DNA from: Campylobacter sp. RM6914
GTDB taxonomy: Bacteria > Campylobacterota > Campylobacteria > Campylobacterales > Campylobacteraceae
Reading direction: 5' to 3'
Assembly (NCBI RefSeq): GCF_004803835.1
Contig: NZ_CP012545.1
Location: forward strand, 496,001 to 560,000
DNA length: 64,000 nt
In this document: one piece after another, positions 37,385 to 47,000 of the stretch
Layout: each line of letters starts with the position of its first letter
Numbering within the stretch: the first letter of the stretch is position 1
Translations under genes and position numbers: made by a program
The notes under the pieces: model-generated
The model's input: only the letters and a program-made list of their open reading frames with translations
What the model was told of the DNA's origin: nothing
The model's database searches: none

Positions 37385-39040
37385 ATGGCTGTGAACAAAA
37401 ACGTTCAAATTGAAGCAAATGAAGAAGAAGATTTTGCTGCGATGTTAGAGGAGTCTTTTAAAAAGACTGAAGAGGATAGTGACGGTGTTATCGTCGATAT
37501 AAAAGGCGAAGAGGTTTCTGTAAACGTAGGTAAGAAATCAGAAGGTATTTTAAATATTTCTGAGATCACTGACGCAGATGGAAATTTAATGTATAAAGTT
37601 GGCGATACTATCAAGGTTGCCATAACTGGTTCACGCAGTGGAAGACCTGTTTTGTCACACAAAAAAGCTCTTAGAAAAGAGAAAGTAAAAGCCTTTATAG
37701 ACTCTTTTGATCCTGAAAATTCAGGCGAGATTGACGTAAAAATTATAAATAAAAACAAGGGTGGATTTATCGCTGTTGATGCAAATGGTATTGAATTTTT
37801 CCTACCTAAAACTCAAAGTGGCTTTAAAAACACAAATGATGTTGTTGGTAAAAGTTGCAAAGTAAGAGTTATAAAAGTAGATAAAGATGAGCAAAGCATA
37901 GTTGTATCTCGCAAGAAAATTTTAGATGATGAGCGCAGAAAACGCAAAGAGGCTTTATCAAGCATAGTTGATAATACCGATGTGCTTGAGGGAACTATTA
38001 AAAAAATAACAACTTACGGCATGTTTGTTGATGTTGGCGGAGTTGATGGTCTTGTTCACTATAGTGAGATCAGCTACAAAGGTCCGGTAAATCCAAATTC
38101 TTTATATAAAGAGGGCGATAAAGTTCCTGTTAAAGTTATTAGCTACGATAATGAAAAACGTCATTTATCATTATCTATCAAAGCTGCTATGCCAAATCCT
38201 TGGGAAGAGATAAAAGATGGTCTAGAAGTTGGCGATACTATTAAAGTTATCGTTAGCAATATCGAGCCATACGGTGCTTTCGTAGATCTTGGTAATGATA
38301 TAGAGGGATTTTTACATATTTCTGAAATTTCATGGGATAAAAACATTAAAAATCCAAAAGATCACATCTCCGAAGGCGAAGAGATCGATGTAGAGGTTAT
38401 AGAGATCGACGCTAAGGGACATCGTTTAAGAGTTAGTCTTAAAAATTTACTTCCTAAACCTTTTGATGAATTTAAAGCAAAATTTAAAGAGGGTGATGTT
38501 GTAAAAGGTGTAGTAACGACAGTAACAAATTTTGGTGCATTTGTTCGCATTGATTGCGTTGAAGGACTACTTCATAATGAAGATGCTTCATGGGATAGAA
38601 ACAACAAGTGTAAAGACATGTTTAAAGTCGGAGATGAGCTTGAAGTCAAGATCATTAAGATCGATGATGCAGAGCAAAAAATTTCTCTTAGCTTAAAAGA
38701 TCTTGTTAAAAGTCCTGTTGAGGAATTTGCCAGCAAATTTAATATCGGAGATATCGTTAAAGGTACTATCCGTGATATTAAAGACTTTGGCGTTTTTGTT
38801 GAGCTTGGAAATAACGTTGATGCGCTTATTCGCAAAGAAGATCTTGGAAGCGTTGATAGTGACACGCTTAAAATTGGAGATGAGATAGAGGCTGCTATAG
38901 CGTTTATAGATGAGAAGAAAAATAGAATTCGCTTAAGCATTCGTCGTCTTGCTAAACAAAAAGAGCGCGAAGTATTAAATGAAATCAATGATGATAACAA
39001 GATAACTCTTGGCGACATTATCAAGGAACAATTACAGTAG
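37385..39040 (+). CDS. rpsA: 30S ribosomal protein S1
   Basis: The 551-residue protein is built of six S1 RNA-binding repeats. The later ones are easy to see by their recurring TYGMFVDVGGVDGLVH, PYGAFVDLGNDIEGFLH, NFGAFVRIDCVEGLLH and DFGVFVELGNNVDALI segments. S1 binds mRNA and helps start translation. It is probably cotranscribed with the next two genes, 5 bp apart and then overlapping. Confidence 0.97.
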   Translation: MAVNKNVQIEANEEEDFAAMLEESFKKTEEDSDGVIVDIKGEEVSVNVGKKSEGILNISEITDADGNLMYKVGDTIKVAITGSRSGRPVLSHKKALRKEKVKAFIDSFDPENSGEIDVKIINKNKGGFIAVDANGIEFFLPKTQSGFKNTNDVVGKSCKVRVIKVDKDEQSIVVSRKKILDDERRKRKEALSSIVDNTDVLEGTIKKITTYGMFVDVGGVDGLVHYSEISYKGPVNPNSLYKEGDKVPVKVISYDNEKRHLSLSIKAAMPNPWEEIKDGLEVGDTIKVIVSNIEPYGAFVDLGNDIEGFLHISEISWDKNIKNPKDHISEGEEIDVEVIEIDAKGHRLRVSLKNLLPKPFDEFKAKFKEGDVVKGVVTTVTNFGAFVRIDCVEGLLHNEDASWDRNNKCKDMFKVGDELEVKIIKIDDAEQKISLSLKDLVKSPVEEFASKFNIGDIVKGTIRDIKDFGVFVELGNNVDALIRKEDLGSVDSDTLKIGDEIEAAIAFIDEKKNRIRLSIRRLAKQKEREVLNEINDDNKITLGDIIKEQLQ

Positions 39041-39045
39041 TGTAA

Positions 39046-39531
39046 ATGGGTAGAAATGCTCTTTTTGGCGTAGTGATTTTTTTATTGCTGATACTCGGAG
39101 TTTGCGGGTTCTTTTTATGGCGATACGCAAATTTAAATTTGGCGGAGACTCCGACTCAGCATTTTGGTCAAGAAGATGTGTCTACCCAAGTTCAAACACA
39201 AAATAATAGCGGTTGGATGGGTGAGCTTGCTTCCATCGATAAAAAAGACTATGCTTTATCGGCTAATGAAATTTTTATCGAATACAATAAGCCAAAGGTT
39301 CAAAAAAGTCAAATTACCGCATATGAACTTATAATCGATAAAAATGATATCTACTCGATATTTTGTCTAATGCAGACACTAAAAAATACTTTTGTTGATT
39401 TTACGGTCATAAAAGATGGTGTTAAAAGCCAAATTTTTTTAAATACCCAGGACTCAAAGTTGCTTCAAAATATTATATTGGAACTTAAAAACTACGACAT
39501 TCATTCAAGTGTAAGAGAGGTTAAGCTATGA
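39046..39531 (+). CDS. Membrane-anchored periplasmic protein of unknown function
   Basis: The 161-residue protein has one N-terminal membrane segment (about 5-26) and a soluble, presumably periplasmic domain (about 45-161). I see no known motif. It lies between rpsA and serA (5 bp after, 4-bp overlap before) and occupies the same place in C. jejuni (Cj0892c, from memory), so it is a real, conserved gene whose role is not suggested by its neighbours. Confidence 0.8.
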   Translation: MGRNALFGVVIFLLLILGVCGFFLWRYANLNLAETPTQHFGQEDVSTQVQTQNNSGWMGELASIDKKDYALSANEIFIEYNKPKVQKSQITAYELIIDKNDIYSIFCLMQTLKNTFVDFTVIKDGVKSQIFLNTQDSKLLQNIILELKNYDIHSSVREVKL

Positions 39532-41105
39532 AGACTATTATCGTTTGTGATGCTATACATCCAGTTGGTTTTGAACTTTTAAACAAGGAAGAAAACCTAA
39601 AAATCATTGATGCTGTCAATGTGCCAAAAGATAAACTTTTAGAGATATTGCCAGAGGCTGATGTTGCTATAACTAGAAGCTCTACTGAGATAAATGAGTC
39701 CTTTTTAAATGCAGGTAAAAAACTTAAAGCTATCGTTCGTGCGGGTGTTGGTGTAGACAACGTAGACATAGATGGCTGCTCTCGTCGCGGTATAATAGCG
39801 ATGAATGTCCCGACAGCTAACACTATTGCGGCAGTTGAGCTTACTATGGCACACATGCTGGCAGCTGCTAGAAATTTCCCGTATGCTCACAATGATTTAA
39901 AGATAGATAGAATTTGGAAGCGTGAGAAATGGTATGGCGTAGAACTTTTTAACAAAACACTTGGTGTTATAGGCTTTGGAAATATTGGTTCTCGTGTTGC
40001 GGTTCGTGCAAAGGCATTTGGTATGAATATCATTGTATACGATCCATATATCGACCCGACAAAAGTCGTTGATATGGGAGGTGTATACACTAGAAATTTC
40101 GATGACATTTTGGCTTGCGATTTTATAACTATACATACACCAAAAAATAGTGAAACAACAAACATAATCGGTAAAGATGAAATAGCTAAAATGAAAGACG
40201 GCGTGCGCCTAATAAACTGCGCGCGCGGTGGACTCTATAATGAAGAAGCGCTTGCAGAGGGTTTAAAAAGTGGCAAGATAGCTTTTGCTGGCATTGACGT
40301 ATTTACAAAAGAGCCCGCAACTTCTCATCCTCTTTTAGACTTACCAAATGTTAGCGTTACTCCGCACCTTGGAGCAAATACGCTTGAGTCACAAAGAAAT
40401 ATCGCAGTAGAAGCAGTAGAGCAAGCTATTAGTGCGGCAAGAGGTATTAGCTATCCTAATGCCTTAAATTTACCGATCAAGACAGACGATCTACCGCCGT
40501 TTGTTGAGCCTTATATCGAGCTAACAAGCAAGATGGCCTTCTTAGCTGCCCAGCTAAACAAAAAAGCGATAAAAGCTATTCGCATAGAAACTCACGGCGC
40601 TATTAGCAACTATGCAAACTCAATGCTTACATTTGCGATAGTTGGAGCACTTAAAGAGAGTTTGGGAGATGCGATTAATTATGTAAACGCTAAATTTTTA
40701 TGTGATGAAAAAGGTATAGCAACTGAAGCTACAGTTGGCGGCGATAGTATATTTAAAAACAAAATTACCGTTCGCATCACAACAGAAAATGATGTTGTGA
40801 GTGTTGGCGGAACAGTATTTGGCGAAAATCAGCAGCGCATCGTAACAGTTAATGGCTTTAAGACTGACTTTAAGCCAAAAGGCAAGATGATCGTCTTTAA
40901 AAACAACGACGTTCCAGGTGTTATCGCACAAATCAGCACAATACTTGCTTCTGAAAAGATCAATATCGCAGACTTCCGTCTTGGTAGAGATGAGCACGGC
41001 ATGGCACTTGCTGTTATTTTGGTTGATGAAAACATCAGCAAAGAGACTTTAGCAAAACTAAATGCGCTTGAAACTTGCGTTTGGGCGCAATACGCAGTTA
41101 TTTAA
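39528..41105 (+). CDS. serA: D-3-phosphoglycerate dehydrogenase, long form
   Basis: The 525-residue enzyme is the long type: an NAD-binding domain with [12 protein letters not shown], catalytic [12 protein letters not shown], then an allosteric intervening domain (about 320-440) and a C-terminal ACT domain (about 450-525, [15 protein letters not shown]). It starts serine synthesis from 3-phosphoglycerate. The ACT domain usually mediates serine feedback. Its ATG overlaps the preceding stop by 4 bp. Confidence 0.97.
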   Translation: MKTIIVCDAIHPVGFELLNKEENLKIIDAVNVPKDKLLEILPEADVAITRSSTEINESFLNAGKKLKAIVRAGVGVDNVDIDGCSRRGIIAMNVPTANTIAAVELTMAHMLAAARNFPYAHNDLKIDRIWKREKWYGVELFNKTLGVIGFGNIGSRVAVRAKAFGMNIIVYDPYIDPTKVVDMGGVYTRNFDDILACDFITIHTPKNSETTNIIGKDEIAKMKDGVRLINCARGGLYNEEALAEGLKSGKIAFAGIDVFTKEPATSHPLLDLPNVSVTPHLGANTLESQRNIAVEAVEQAISAARGISYPNALNLPIKTDDLPPFVEPYIELTSKMAFLAAQLNKKAIKAIRIETHGAISNYANSMLTFAIVGALKESLGDAINYVNAKFLCDEKGIATEATVGGDSIFKNKITVRITTENDVVSVGGTVFGENQQRIVTVNGFKTDFKPKGKMIVFKNNDVPGVIAQISTILASEKINIADFRLGRDEHGMALAVILVDENISKETLAKLNALETCVWAQYAVI

Positions 41106-41125
41106 TAAATTTATTAGGAGAAAAT

Positions 41126-41692
41126 ATGGCTTCATATTCAATGGGGGATTTAAAAAAAGGCTTAAAAATCGAAATCGACGGTGTTCCTTACAAGATCGTA
41201 GAATACCAACATGTAAAACCTGGTAAAGGTGCGGCATTTGTTCGTGCTAGAATCAAGTCTTTTATCGATGGAAAAGTTCTTGAAAAAACATTTCACGCAG
41301 GAGATAAATGCGAACAGCCCAATCTTGAAGATAAACAAATGCAATATCTTTATGACGATGGCGAATATTGCCAATTTATGGACACTGTTACTTATGAGCA
41401 AGTTGCAATATCAGATGAAGATGTGGGTGACGCAAAAAAATGGATGATCGATGGAATGATGGTTGATATTTTATTTCACAACGGTAAAGCGATCGGAGTT
41501 GAAGTTCCACAAGTGGTTGAACTTAAGATTGTTGAGACTCCGCCAAATTTCAAAGGTGATACTCAAGGTGGTAAAAAACCTGCTACTCTTGAAACGGGTG
41601 CTGTTGTGCAGATACCTTTTCACGTGCTTGAGGGCGAGGTTATACGCGTAGATACCGTTAGAGGCGAATACATCGAACGCGCAAATAAATAA
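41126..41692 (+). CDS. efp: Elongation factor P
   Basis: The 188-residue three-domain protein has the loop [13 protein letters not shown] near residue 32, where the modified lysine sits in other bacteria, and a C-terminal OB fold ending [12 protein letters not shown] relieves ribosomes stalled at proline runs. The ATG at 41126 follows TTAGGAG; the longer frame from 41075 runs inside serA. No EpmA-type modifying gene is nearby. Confidence 0.96.
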   Translation: MASYSMGDLKKGLKIEIDGVPYKIVEYQHVKPGKGAAFVRARIKSFIDGKVLEKTFHAGDKCEQPNLEDKQMQYLYDDGEYCQFMDTVTYEQVAISDEDVGDAKKWMIDGMMVDILFHNGKAIGVEVPQVVELKIVETPPNFKGDTQGGKKPATLETGAVVQIPFHVLEGEVIRVDTVRGEYIERANK

Positions 41693-41696
41693 TATA

Positions 41697-41711
41697 GGGG
41701 CAAATCGCCCC
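41697..41711 (+). terminator. Small GC hairpin between convergent efp and the selenoprotein gene
   Basis: GGGGC and GCCCC arms around AAATC lie 5 bp after the efp stop. Transcripts from both strands could end here. Confidence 0.55.
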
Positions 41712-41717
41712 TTAAAT

Positions 41718-41963
41718 TTATGCTATTTTAGCTCTTATCAGGCGAGTGATCTCGTCTCCATGTGGAAAACGTGGCTCATTTGTGCCAATTAGATCTTTTT
41801 TTGAAAAAAGAACCTCTCCATTTAACTCAACGATGAAATTTCCACCATCTCCTATGATCTTCTCAACCTTGATATCGTCAAAATTTTTATTTAACTCTTC
41901 TTCTACACGAGAAGCTACAGGACGATAGTTTCAAGAGTTGCAGTAAGTGATTTTTACTTGCAT
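41718..41963 (-). CDS. SelW/Rdx-family selenoprotein with in-frame TGA (selenocysteine)
   Basis: Reading through one TGA at 41931-41933 gives an 81-residue thioredoxin-like protein. It starts MQVKITYCNSU, where U is the TGA codon at position 11. The CxxU motif and the following NYRPVASRVEEEL match the SelW/Rdx family, whose redox motif is CxxU or CxxC. The frame is otherwise clean to TAA, and AAGGA precedes the ATG. A perfect hairpin starts 16 nt after the TGA, where bacterial SECIS elements lie. SelW-like selenoproteins are known in Campylobacter. The cellular substrate is unknown. Gene callers that treat TGA as stop will miss it. Confidence 0.88.
41900..41914 (-). promoter_or_regulatory. 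Candidate bacterial SECIS hairpin
   Basis: On the coding (minus) strand CTTCT and AGAAG pair around the loop CGTGT, starting 16 nt after the TGA codon. The position and small apical loop with G and U fit SelB-recognised elements, although the stem is short. Confidence 0.55.
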
Positions 41964-42022
41964 CTTTTATCCTTTCCGCCTTTTAGGCAGAGAGATTTTA
42001 TCTAAATTTTACTAAATAGTTT

Positions 42023-42028
42023 TATAAT
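42023..42028 (+). promoter_or_regulatory. -10 box ahead of the DJ-1 gene
   Basis: TATAAT preceded by a T-rich stretch, 27 bp before the ATG. AAAGGA is the ribosome site. Confidence 0.55.
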
Positions 42029-42054
42029 ATAAAAAATCATTTAAAGGACTAAAA

Positions 42055-42612
42055 ATGAATAAAGTTGCGGTTATTTTGGCAAACGGCTTTGAAGAGATAG
42101 AGGCTTTAAGTGTTGTTGATATCTTAAGACGCGCACAGATTGATACCGTAACTGTCGGTCTTGATAGAGCGCTTGTTACGGGGTCGCACGGTATCGCAGT
42201 GCAAAGCGACATCTTGCTTTCTGAGTTAAACGAGATTGAATTTGACATGATAGTTTTGCCAGGCGGTCTTCCTGGAGCTACAAATTTAGCAAAAAGTGAA
42301 GAGCTATGTTCTTTACTTAGAAAATTTGATGATAACGCAAAATTAATAGCTGCTGTCTGTGCTGCACCGATGGCGCTTGAAGCAGCCGGTGTTTTAAAGC
42401 AAAAATTTACATGCTATCCTGGCTTTGAAAGCAGTGTAAGAGCCAACAAATCAGGCTATACGAGTGATAAAAAAGTTGTCTTTGATCATAATATAATTAC
42501 ATCATGCGGTCCTGCTATGGCTATGGAATTTGCGCTTGAGCTTGTTAAAGAGTTAAAAGGCATCGGCGTGTATGAGAGTGTTATGAGTGAATTACTTTAT
42601 GATAGATTATAA
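42055..42612 (+). CDS. DJ-1/PfpI-family protein
   Basis: The 185-residue protein has the DJ-1 nucleophile elbow AAVCAAPMALEAAG with Cys 102 and the partner Glu in NGFEEIEALS (about residue 16). The family includes DJ-1/YajL chaperone-like and glyoxalase or deglycase activities, and ThiJ-named proteins. The sequence gives the fold but not the activity. It is monocistronic, with its own TATAAT promoter, and divergent from the selenoprotein gene. Both might act in redox or carbonyl stress, but only position suggests it. Confidence 0.92.
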   Translation: MNKVAVILANGFEEIEALSVVDILRRAQIDTVTVGLDRALVTGSHGIAVQSDILLSELNEIEFDMIVLPGGLPGATNLAKSEELCSLLRKFDDNAKLIAAVCAAPMALEAAGVLKQKFTCYPGFESSVRANKSGYTSDKKVVFDHNIITSCGPAMAMEFALELVKELKGIGVYESVMSELLYDRL

Positions 42613-42783
42613 AAAATATGTAATTTATTTTTTAAATTTATACCTCTTAAGTTTAGAGTAAAAATTTAAAATTAAAATTAGCAGAAAACGACTATTTTTA
42701 GGCTATTTGCACACTTTAAAAATTTAATGTTTTATTTTTAAATTAATTTCTTAAATTTTATAGCTTTTTGCATAAAATTTAGA

Positions 42784-42789
42784 TACAAT
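42784..42789 (+). promoter_or_regulatory. -10 box ahead of the RRM gene
   Basis: TACAAT about 45 bp before the GTG start, in a 220-bp AT-rich gap that holds no other feature I can name. Confidence 0.4.
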
Positions 42790-42832
42790 ACAGCAACCGA
42801 GTTATCGGAAATTTTTTTAAGGAAACATTCCT

Positions 42833-43078
42833 GTGAATATTTATGTTGGAAATTTGTCATACCGTATGACAGACGCAGAGCTTAAGGAGGCGTTCGCGCC
42901 GTTTGGTGAAATTAGACGTGCTAAAGTCGTTATGGATCGTGAGACTAACCGCTCAAAAGGTTTTGGTTTTGTAGAGATGGATGATGATACGGCCGCTCAA
43001 AATGCCATTACTGAACTAAACGGTAAAGAGATCGGCGGACGTGCGTTAAGAGTTAACGAAGCTCGCCCAAGAGATTAA
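42833..43078 (+). CDS. Small RRM RNA-binding protein
   Basis: The 81-residue protein is a single RNA-recognition motif with RNP2 IYVGNL (3-8) and RNP1 KGFGFVEM (about 43-50), both with the aromatic RNA-stacking residues. Such stand-alone RRM proteins occur in cyanobacteria and many Campylobacterota and bind RNA. The target here is unknown. It begins with GTG, with TAAGGAAAC upstream, has its own promoter and ends in a strong hairpin. Confidence 0.93.
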   Translation: MNIYVGNLSYRMTDAELKEAFAPFGEIRRAKVVMDRETNRSKGFGFVEMDDDTAAQNAITELNGKEIGGRALRVNEARPRD

Positions 43079-43083
43079 AAACC

Positions 43084-43112
43084 ATTTGCCACCGGATGGG
43101 TGGCAAATTTAA
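43084..43112 (+). terminator. Terminator of the RRM gene
   Basis: ATTTGCCACC and GGTGGCAAAT pair perfectly around GGATG, 6 bp after the RRM stop. The ATG at 43096 lies inside this hairpin, so it is not the start of the next gene. Confidence 0.8.
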
Positions 43113-43149
43113 ACATTTTATATTTGTAGCTAAATTCTATATCTCATTC

Positions 43150-43977
43150 ATGCTTTGCATTCATGAAAATCGTCAAATAATCTCGCGTATAGCACCGACT
43201 CCAAGTGGCTTTTTACATACGGGAAATGCCTATAACTTTCTACTGACCTATCTTTACACACGCTCAAAAAACGGCTTTTTATATCTACGTATAGATGACT
43301 ATGATGTCACTAGATATCAAAGGCAGTATGTCCAAAATATCTTTGATGTGCTTGAATTTTTGGGTGTTGATTACGATGGTGGGGCTAGAAGTGTTCTTGA
43401 GTTTGAGAGTAAATTTAGCTTTAAGCACCGCTTTGAAATTTACAAAAAAGAGCTTTTAAGACTTGACGATACGTATTTTTGCGATTGCACAAAAAAGACA
43501 CCAAACGCTTATGTGGACGGCGTTTATACAGGTCTTTGCAGAGATAAAAATTTAAAATACGAAAAAGACAAAACAGCACTTCGCATAAATACTAATGGTG
43601 AAATTTATCTTGGGGATTTTGTTTTATTTAAAAAAGACGATATGCCATCGTATAACTTTGCAAGTGTTGTTGATGATGAACTTTTAGGTGTAAATTTTAT
43701 CGTGCGAGGAGAGGATCTAAATGAGTGCTCCGCGGCTCAAATTTATCTTGCAAAAAAGCTTGGCTTTAGATTTTTTGACGCTAAAATCATCCATCACGAA
43801 CTACTTATAAAAGATGGTAAAAAGTTAAGCAAATCCTCAAATGCTCCCGCAATAAATTTAAAAGAAGATCCAAAAATTTACTACTCGCTTGTGGCTAAAA
43901 GGCTAAAATTAAATCCAGGTTGTGCCGATAGTTTGTCAAATTTACTTTATGAATTTCAAACAAAAATTTCTTTTTAA
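43150..43977 (+). CDS. gluQ: GluQRS-like glutamyl-queuosine tRNA(Asp) synthetase
   Basis: The 275-residue protein is a GluRS catalytic core without an anticodon-binding domain. It has RIAPTPSGFLHTGN (HxGN signature), a zinc-type pattern C-x-C-x12-Y-x3-C, IVRGEDL, and KLSKSSNAPAI, close to E. coli GluQRS. GluQRS adds glutamate to the queuosine base of tRNA-Asp. RIDDYD replaces the usual RIED. The ATG at 43150 lacks a clear ribosome site; the upstream ATG at 43096 falls in the terminator. queC in the same window shows the queuosine pathway is present. A truncated tRNA-charging GluRS is the alternative. Confidence 0.8.
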   Translation: MLCIHENRQIISRIAPTPSGFLHTGNAYNFLLTYLYTRSKNGFLYLRIDDYDVTRYQRQYVQNIFDVLEFLGVDYDGGARSVLEFESKFSFKHRFEIYKKELLRLDDTYFCDCTKKTPNAYVDGVYTGLCRDKNLKYEKDKTALRINTNGEIYLGDFVLFKKDDMPSYNFASVVDDELLGVNFIVRGEDLNECSAAQIYLAKKLGFRFFDAKIIHHELLIKDGKKLSKSSNAPAINLKEDPKIYYSLVAKRLKLNPGCADSLSNLLYEFQTKISF

Positions 43978-44049
43978 ACATCCGCGTAAAGTGTAATTTA
44001 ATATAAAATTTTTCATACAAATTTCATGCGTTTATTAGCTATTTTTGGG

Positions 44050-44055
44050 TAGAAT
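44050..44055 (+). promoter_or_regulatory. -10 box ahead of dnaE
   Basis: TAGAAT after TTTTTGGG, 24 bp before the dnaE ATG. AAAAGGAAA is the ribosome site. Confidence 0.5.
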
Positions 44056-44078
44056 TTGCGCCATTAAAAAGGAAAAAT

Positions 44079-47000
44079 ATGAGTGATTTTACACATTTGC
44101 ATCTACATACGGAATACTCATTGTTAGATGGGGCAAACAAGATAAAAGAGCTTGCTAAGACACTAAAAGAGCAGGGCGTAAAAAGCGCTGCAATTACTGA
44201 TCACGGCAACATGTTTGGCGCTATCGACTTTTATCAAACCATGAAAAAAGAGGGCATAAAGCCACTTATCGGCATCGAAGCTTATATCCACAATCAAGAC
44301 GAGCTAAATGATAAAAGCACTAAGCAGCGTTTTCACCTTATCTTGATCGCAAAAAACCAAACCGGATATAAAAATTTAATGTATCTAAGCTCGATGAGCT
44401 ATGTCGAGGGATTTTACTACTATCCGCGCATAAATAAAAAAATACTTAAAGAGCATAGCGAGGGTGTGATATGTACTGCTGCGTGCTTGCAAGGCGAGGT
44501 TAGCTGGCATTTAAATTTAAGCGAGAGAAACCTAAAATACGGTGCGAAAGGTTACGAAAAAGCAAAAGAAGTAGCGCTTGAATATAAAGAAATTTTTGGA
44601 GATGATTTTTATCTTGAGATCATGCGTCACGGTATAGGCGATCAGCGCAGGATCGATGATGATATACTAAAAATTTCAAGAGAGACCGGCATAAAGGTTA
44701 TCGCGACAAACGATACGCACTATACTTTCAAGGAAAGAGCAGATGCTCATGAAGTATTTATGTGTATCGCGATGAACAAAAACTTAGACGATCCAAATCG
44801 CTTGCGTCACAGTGTTCATGAGTTTTTTGTGAAAACTCCAAAGCAGATGAATGAGCTTTTTTTAGATATCCCAGAAGCGATAGAAAATACGCAGGAAATA
44901 GTAAATAAATGTAACTTAGAGCTTGATCTTGGCAATCCAACTCCTCCGAATTTTAAATTTACTATCGAATACGCTAACGAGCGTGGACTAGAGCTTCCTG
45001 AGCCGCAAAACAGATATAGCTTTGTAAATGATGCGGTATTTTTTGAATACGAATGTAAAAAAGGGCTTGAAGAGAGGCTAAAATTCGTTCCTCAAGAACA
45101 ACATGAGATGTATAGAAGTCGCTTGAAGACAGAGATAGATATCATAAATAAAATGAATTTCCCGGGCTATATGATGATAGTCTGGGACTTTATCAATGAG
45201 GCGAAAAAGCGCGGTATTCCGGTGGGTCCGGGACGTGGATCTGCTGCGGGAAGTTTGGTTGCGTATTCGCTTAAGATAACTGACCTTGACCCGATACCTT
45301 ATAGCTTGCTTTTTGAGAGATTTCTAAATCCAGAACGTGTAAGCATGCCCGATATAGACGTGGACTTTTGTCAAACAAGACGCGGTGAGATTATTGATTA
45401 TGTTACTGATAAATACGGTAAATTTAACGTCGCAGGAGTTATAACCTTTGGTAAGCTACTTGCAAAGGGTGTTATACGTGACGTTGCCAGGGTTTGTGGT
45501 ATGCCTTATGCCGAAGCCGATACTATGGCAAAGCTCATACCGGACGAGCTGGGCATAACATTAAAAGACGCCTTTGAAAAAGAACCAAAAATTTCTGAGC
45601 TCATATCAAGAGACGGTAATGCGGCTCGTGTTTGGAAATTTGCGCTTGACTTAGAGGGGCTAAACCGAAACGCAGGTCAGCATGCTGCAGGTGTGGTTAT
45701 CTCAAACGAAGAGCTTTGGAACAAGACGCCATTGTTTCGCCAACCAAACAGTCCTGAAGATCACTATGTGACGCAGTATAGTCTAAAATATTTAGAAGAT
45801 GTCGACCTGATAAAATTCGACTTTCTTGGACTTAAAACTTTAACCGTTATAGATAACGCTATAAAGCTGGTTAAGGCAAGAACCGGCAAAGACATAGTTT
45901 GGGAAAATATCGACAAGAACGATAAAAAAGTTTACGACATGATACAAGGCGGCGATGCGATAGGGATATTCCAGATAGAAAGCGAGGGTATGAGAAAGCT
46001 AGGAACTAGCCTAAAACCCGACTGCTTTGAAGACATCGTCGCGATGCTTGCTCTTTATCGTCCGGGACCTATGGAGAGTGGCATGCTTGATGACTTCGTT
46101 AAGCGTAAGCACGGAGAGGCGGCGATAACTTATGCTTTTCCTGAGCTTGAGCCTATCTTAAGCCCTACATACGGAGTTATAGTCTATCAAGAACAGGTTA
46201 TGCAAATAGTTCAGAAAATAGGTGGTTTTAGCCTTGGTGGTGCCGACCTTGTTCGTCGTGCCATGGGTAAAAAAGACCCAGAGCTGCTAAAGAAGCAAAA
46301 GGATTTATTTGTTGAAGGCGCTATAAAGATGGGCTTTGATGCGGATAAGTCGGGTGACTTGTTTGACCTTATCTTAAAATTTGCGGGATACGGCTTTAAT
46401 AAATCACACTCAGCGGCTTATGCCTATGTCACGTTTCAAACTGCGTATCTAAAGGCTTACTATCCAGCTGAATTTATGGCGGCACTCTTAACAAGCGAGG
46501 AAAATAACACCGATAAAATCGTGCGCTATATCGATGAGAGTAAAAGGCTAAAGATTGATGTGGTAGGACCTGATATAAACCACTCTATGAAAGAATTTAG
46601 TGTTGTTGAGACTGATGGTAAAGATCAGATCATATTTGGATTTGGCGCGATAAAAGGTGTCGGAGGAGCCGCGATAGAAAGCATGATAGGTGAGAGAGAA
46701 AACGGCGTCTTTAAAGATCTTGATGATTTTGTTTCTCGCGTAGATTCGTTTAAAGTTAATAAAAAGGTTATTGAAAGCCTTGTAAAATCAGGTGCAATGG
46801 ATAGTTTTCACTTGACTAGATTTTGCTTGATAAATAATATAGAAAATATCCTAGAAGCATGTAAAAATGCCGCCACACTTCGCAAAAATGCCACAGAGAG
46901 CCTTTTTGGCGAGGATGAAAGCATGAATGAAGTTAAGGTCAAACTTTTACCAACTGATGTCGAGTATAACAAAAAAGATATGCTTCAGTTTGAGCAAGAA

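Noticed and set aside
41931-41933. TGA as a true stop, making the gene a pseudogene
   Set aside because: It falls exactly at the redox selenocysteine site of the SelW family, the rest of the frame is intact, and a hairpin follows at the right distance.
43096-43149. ATG at 43096 as the start of the GluQRS-like gene
   Set aside because: It lies inside the perfect terminator hairpin of the RRM gene, and the added N-terminus has no match to the family.
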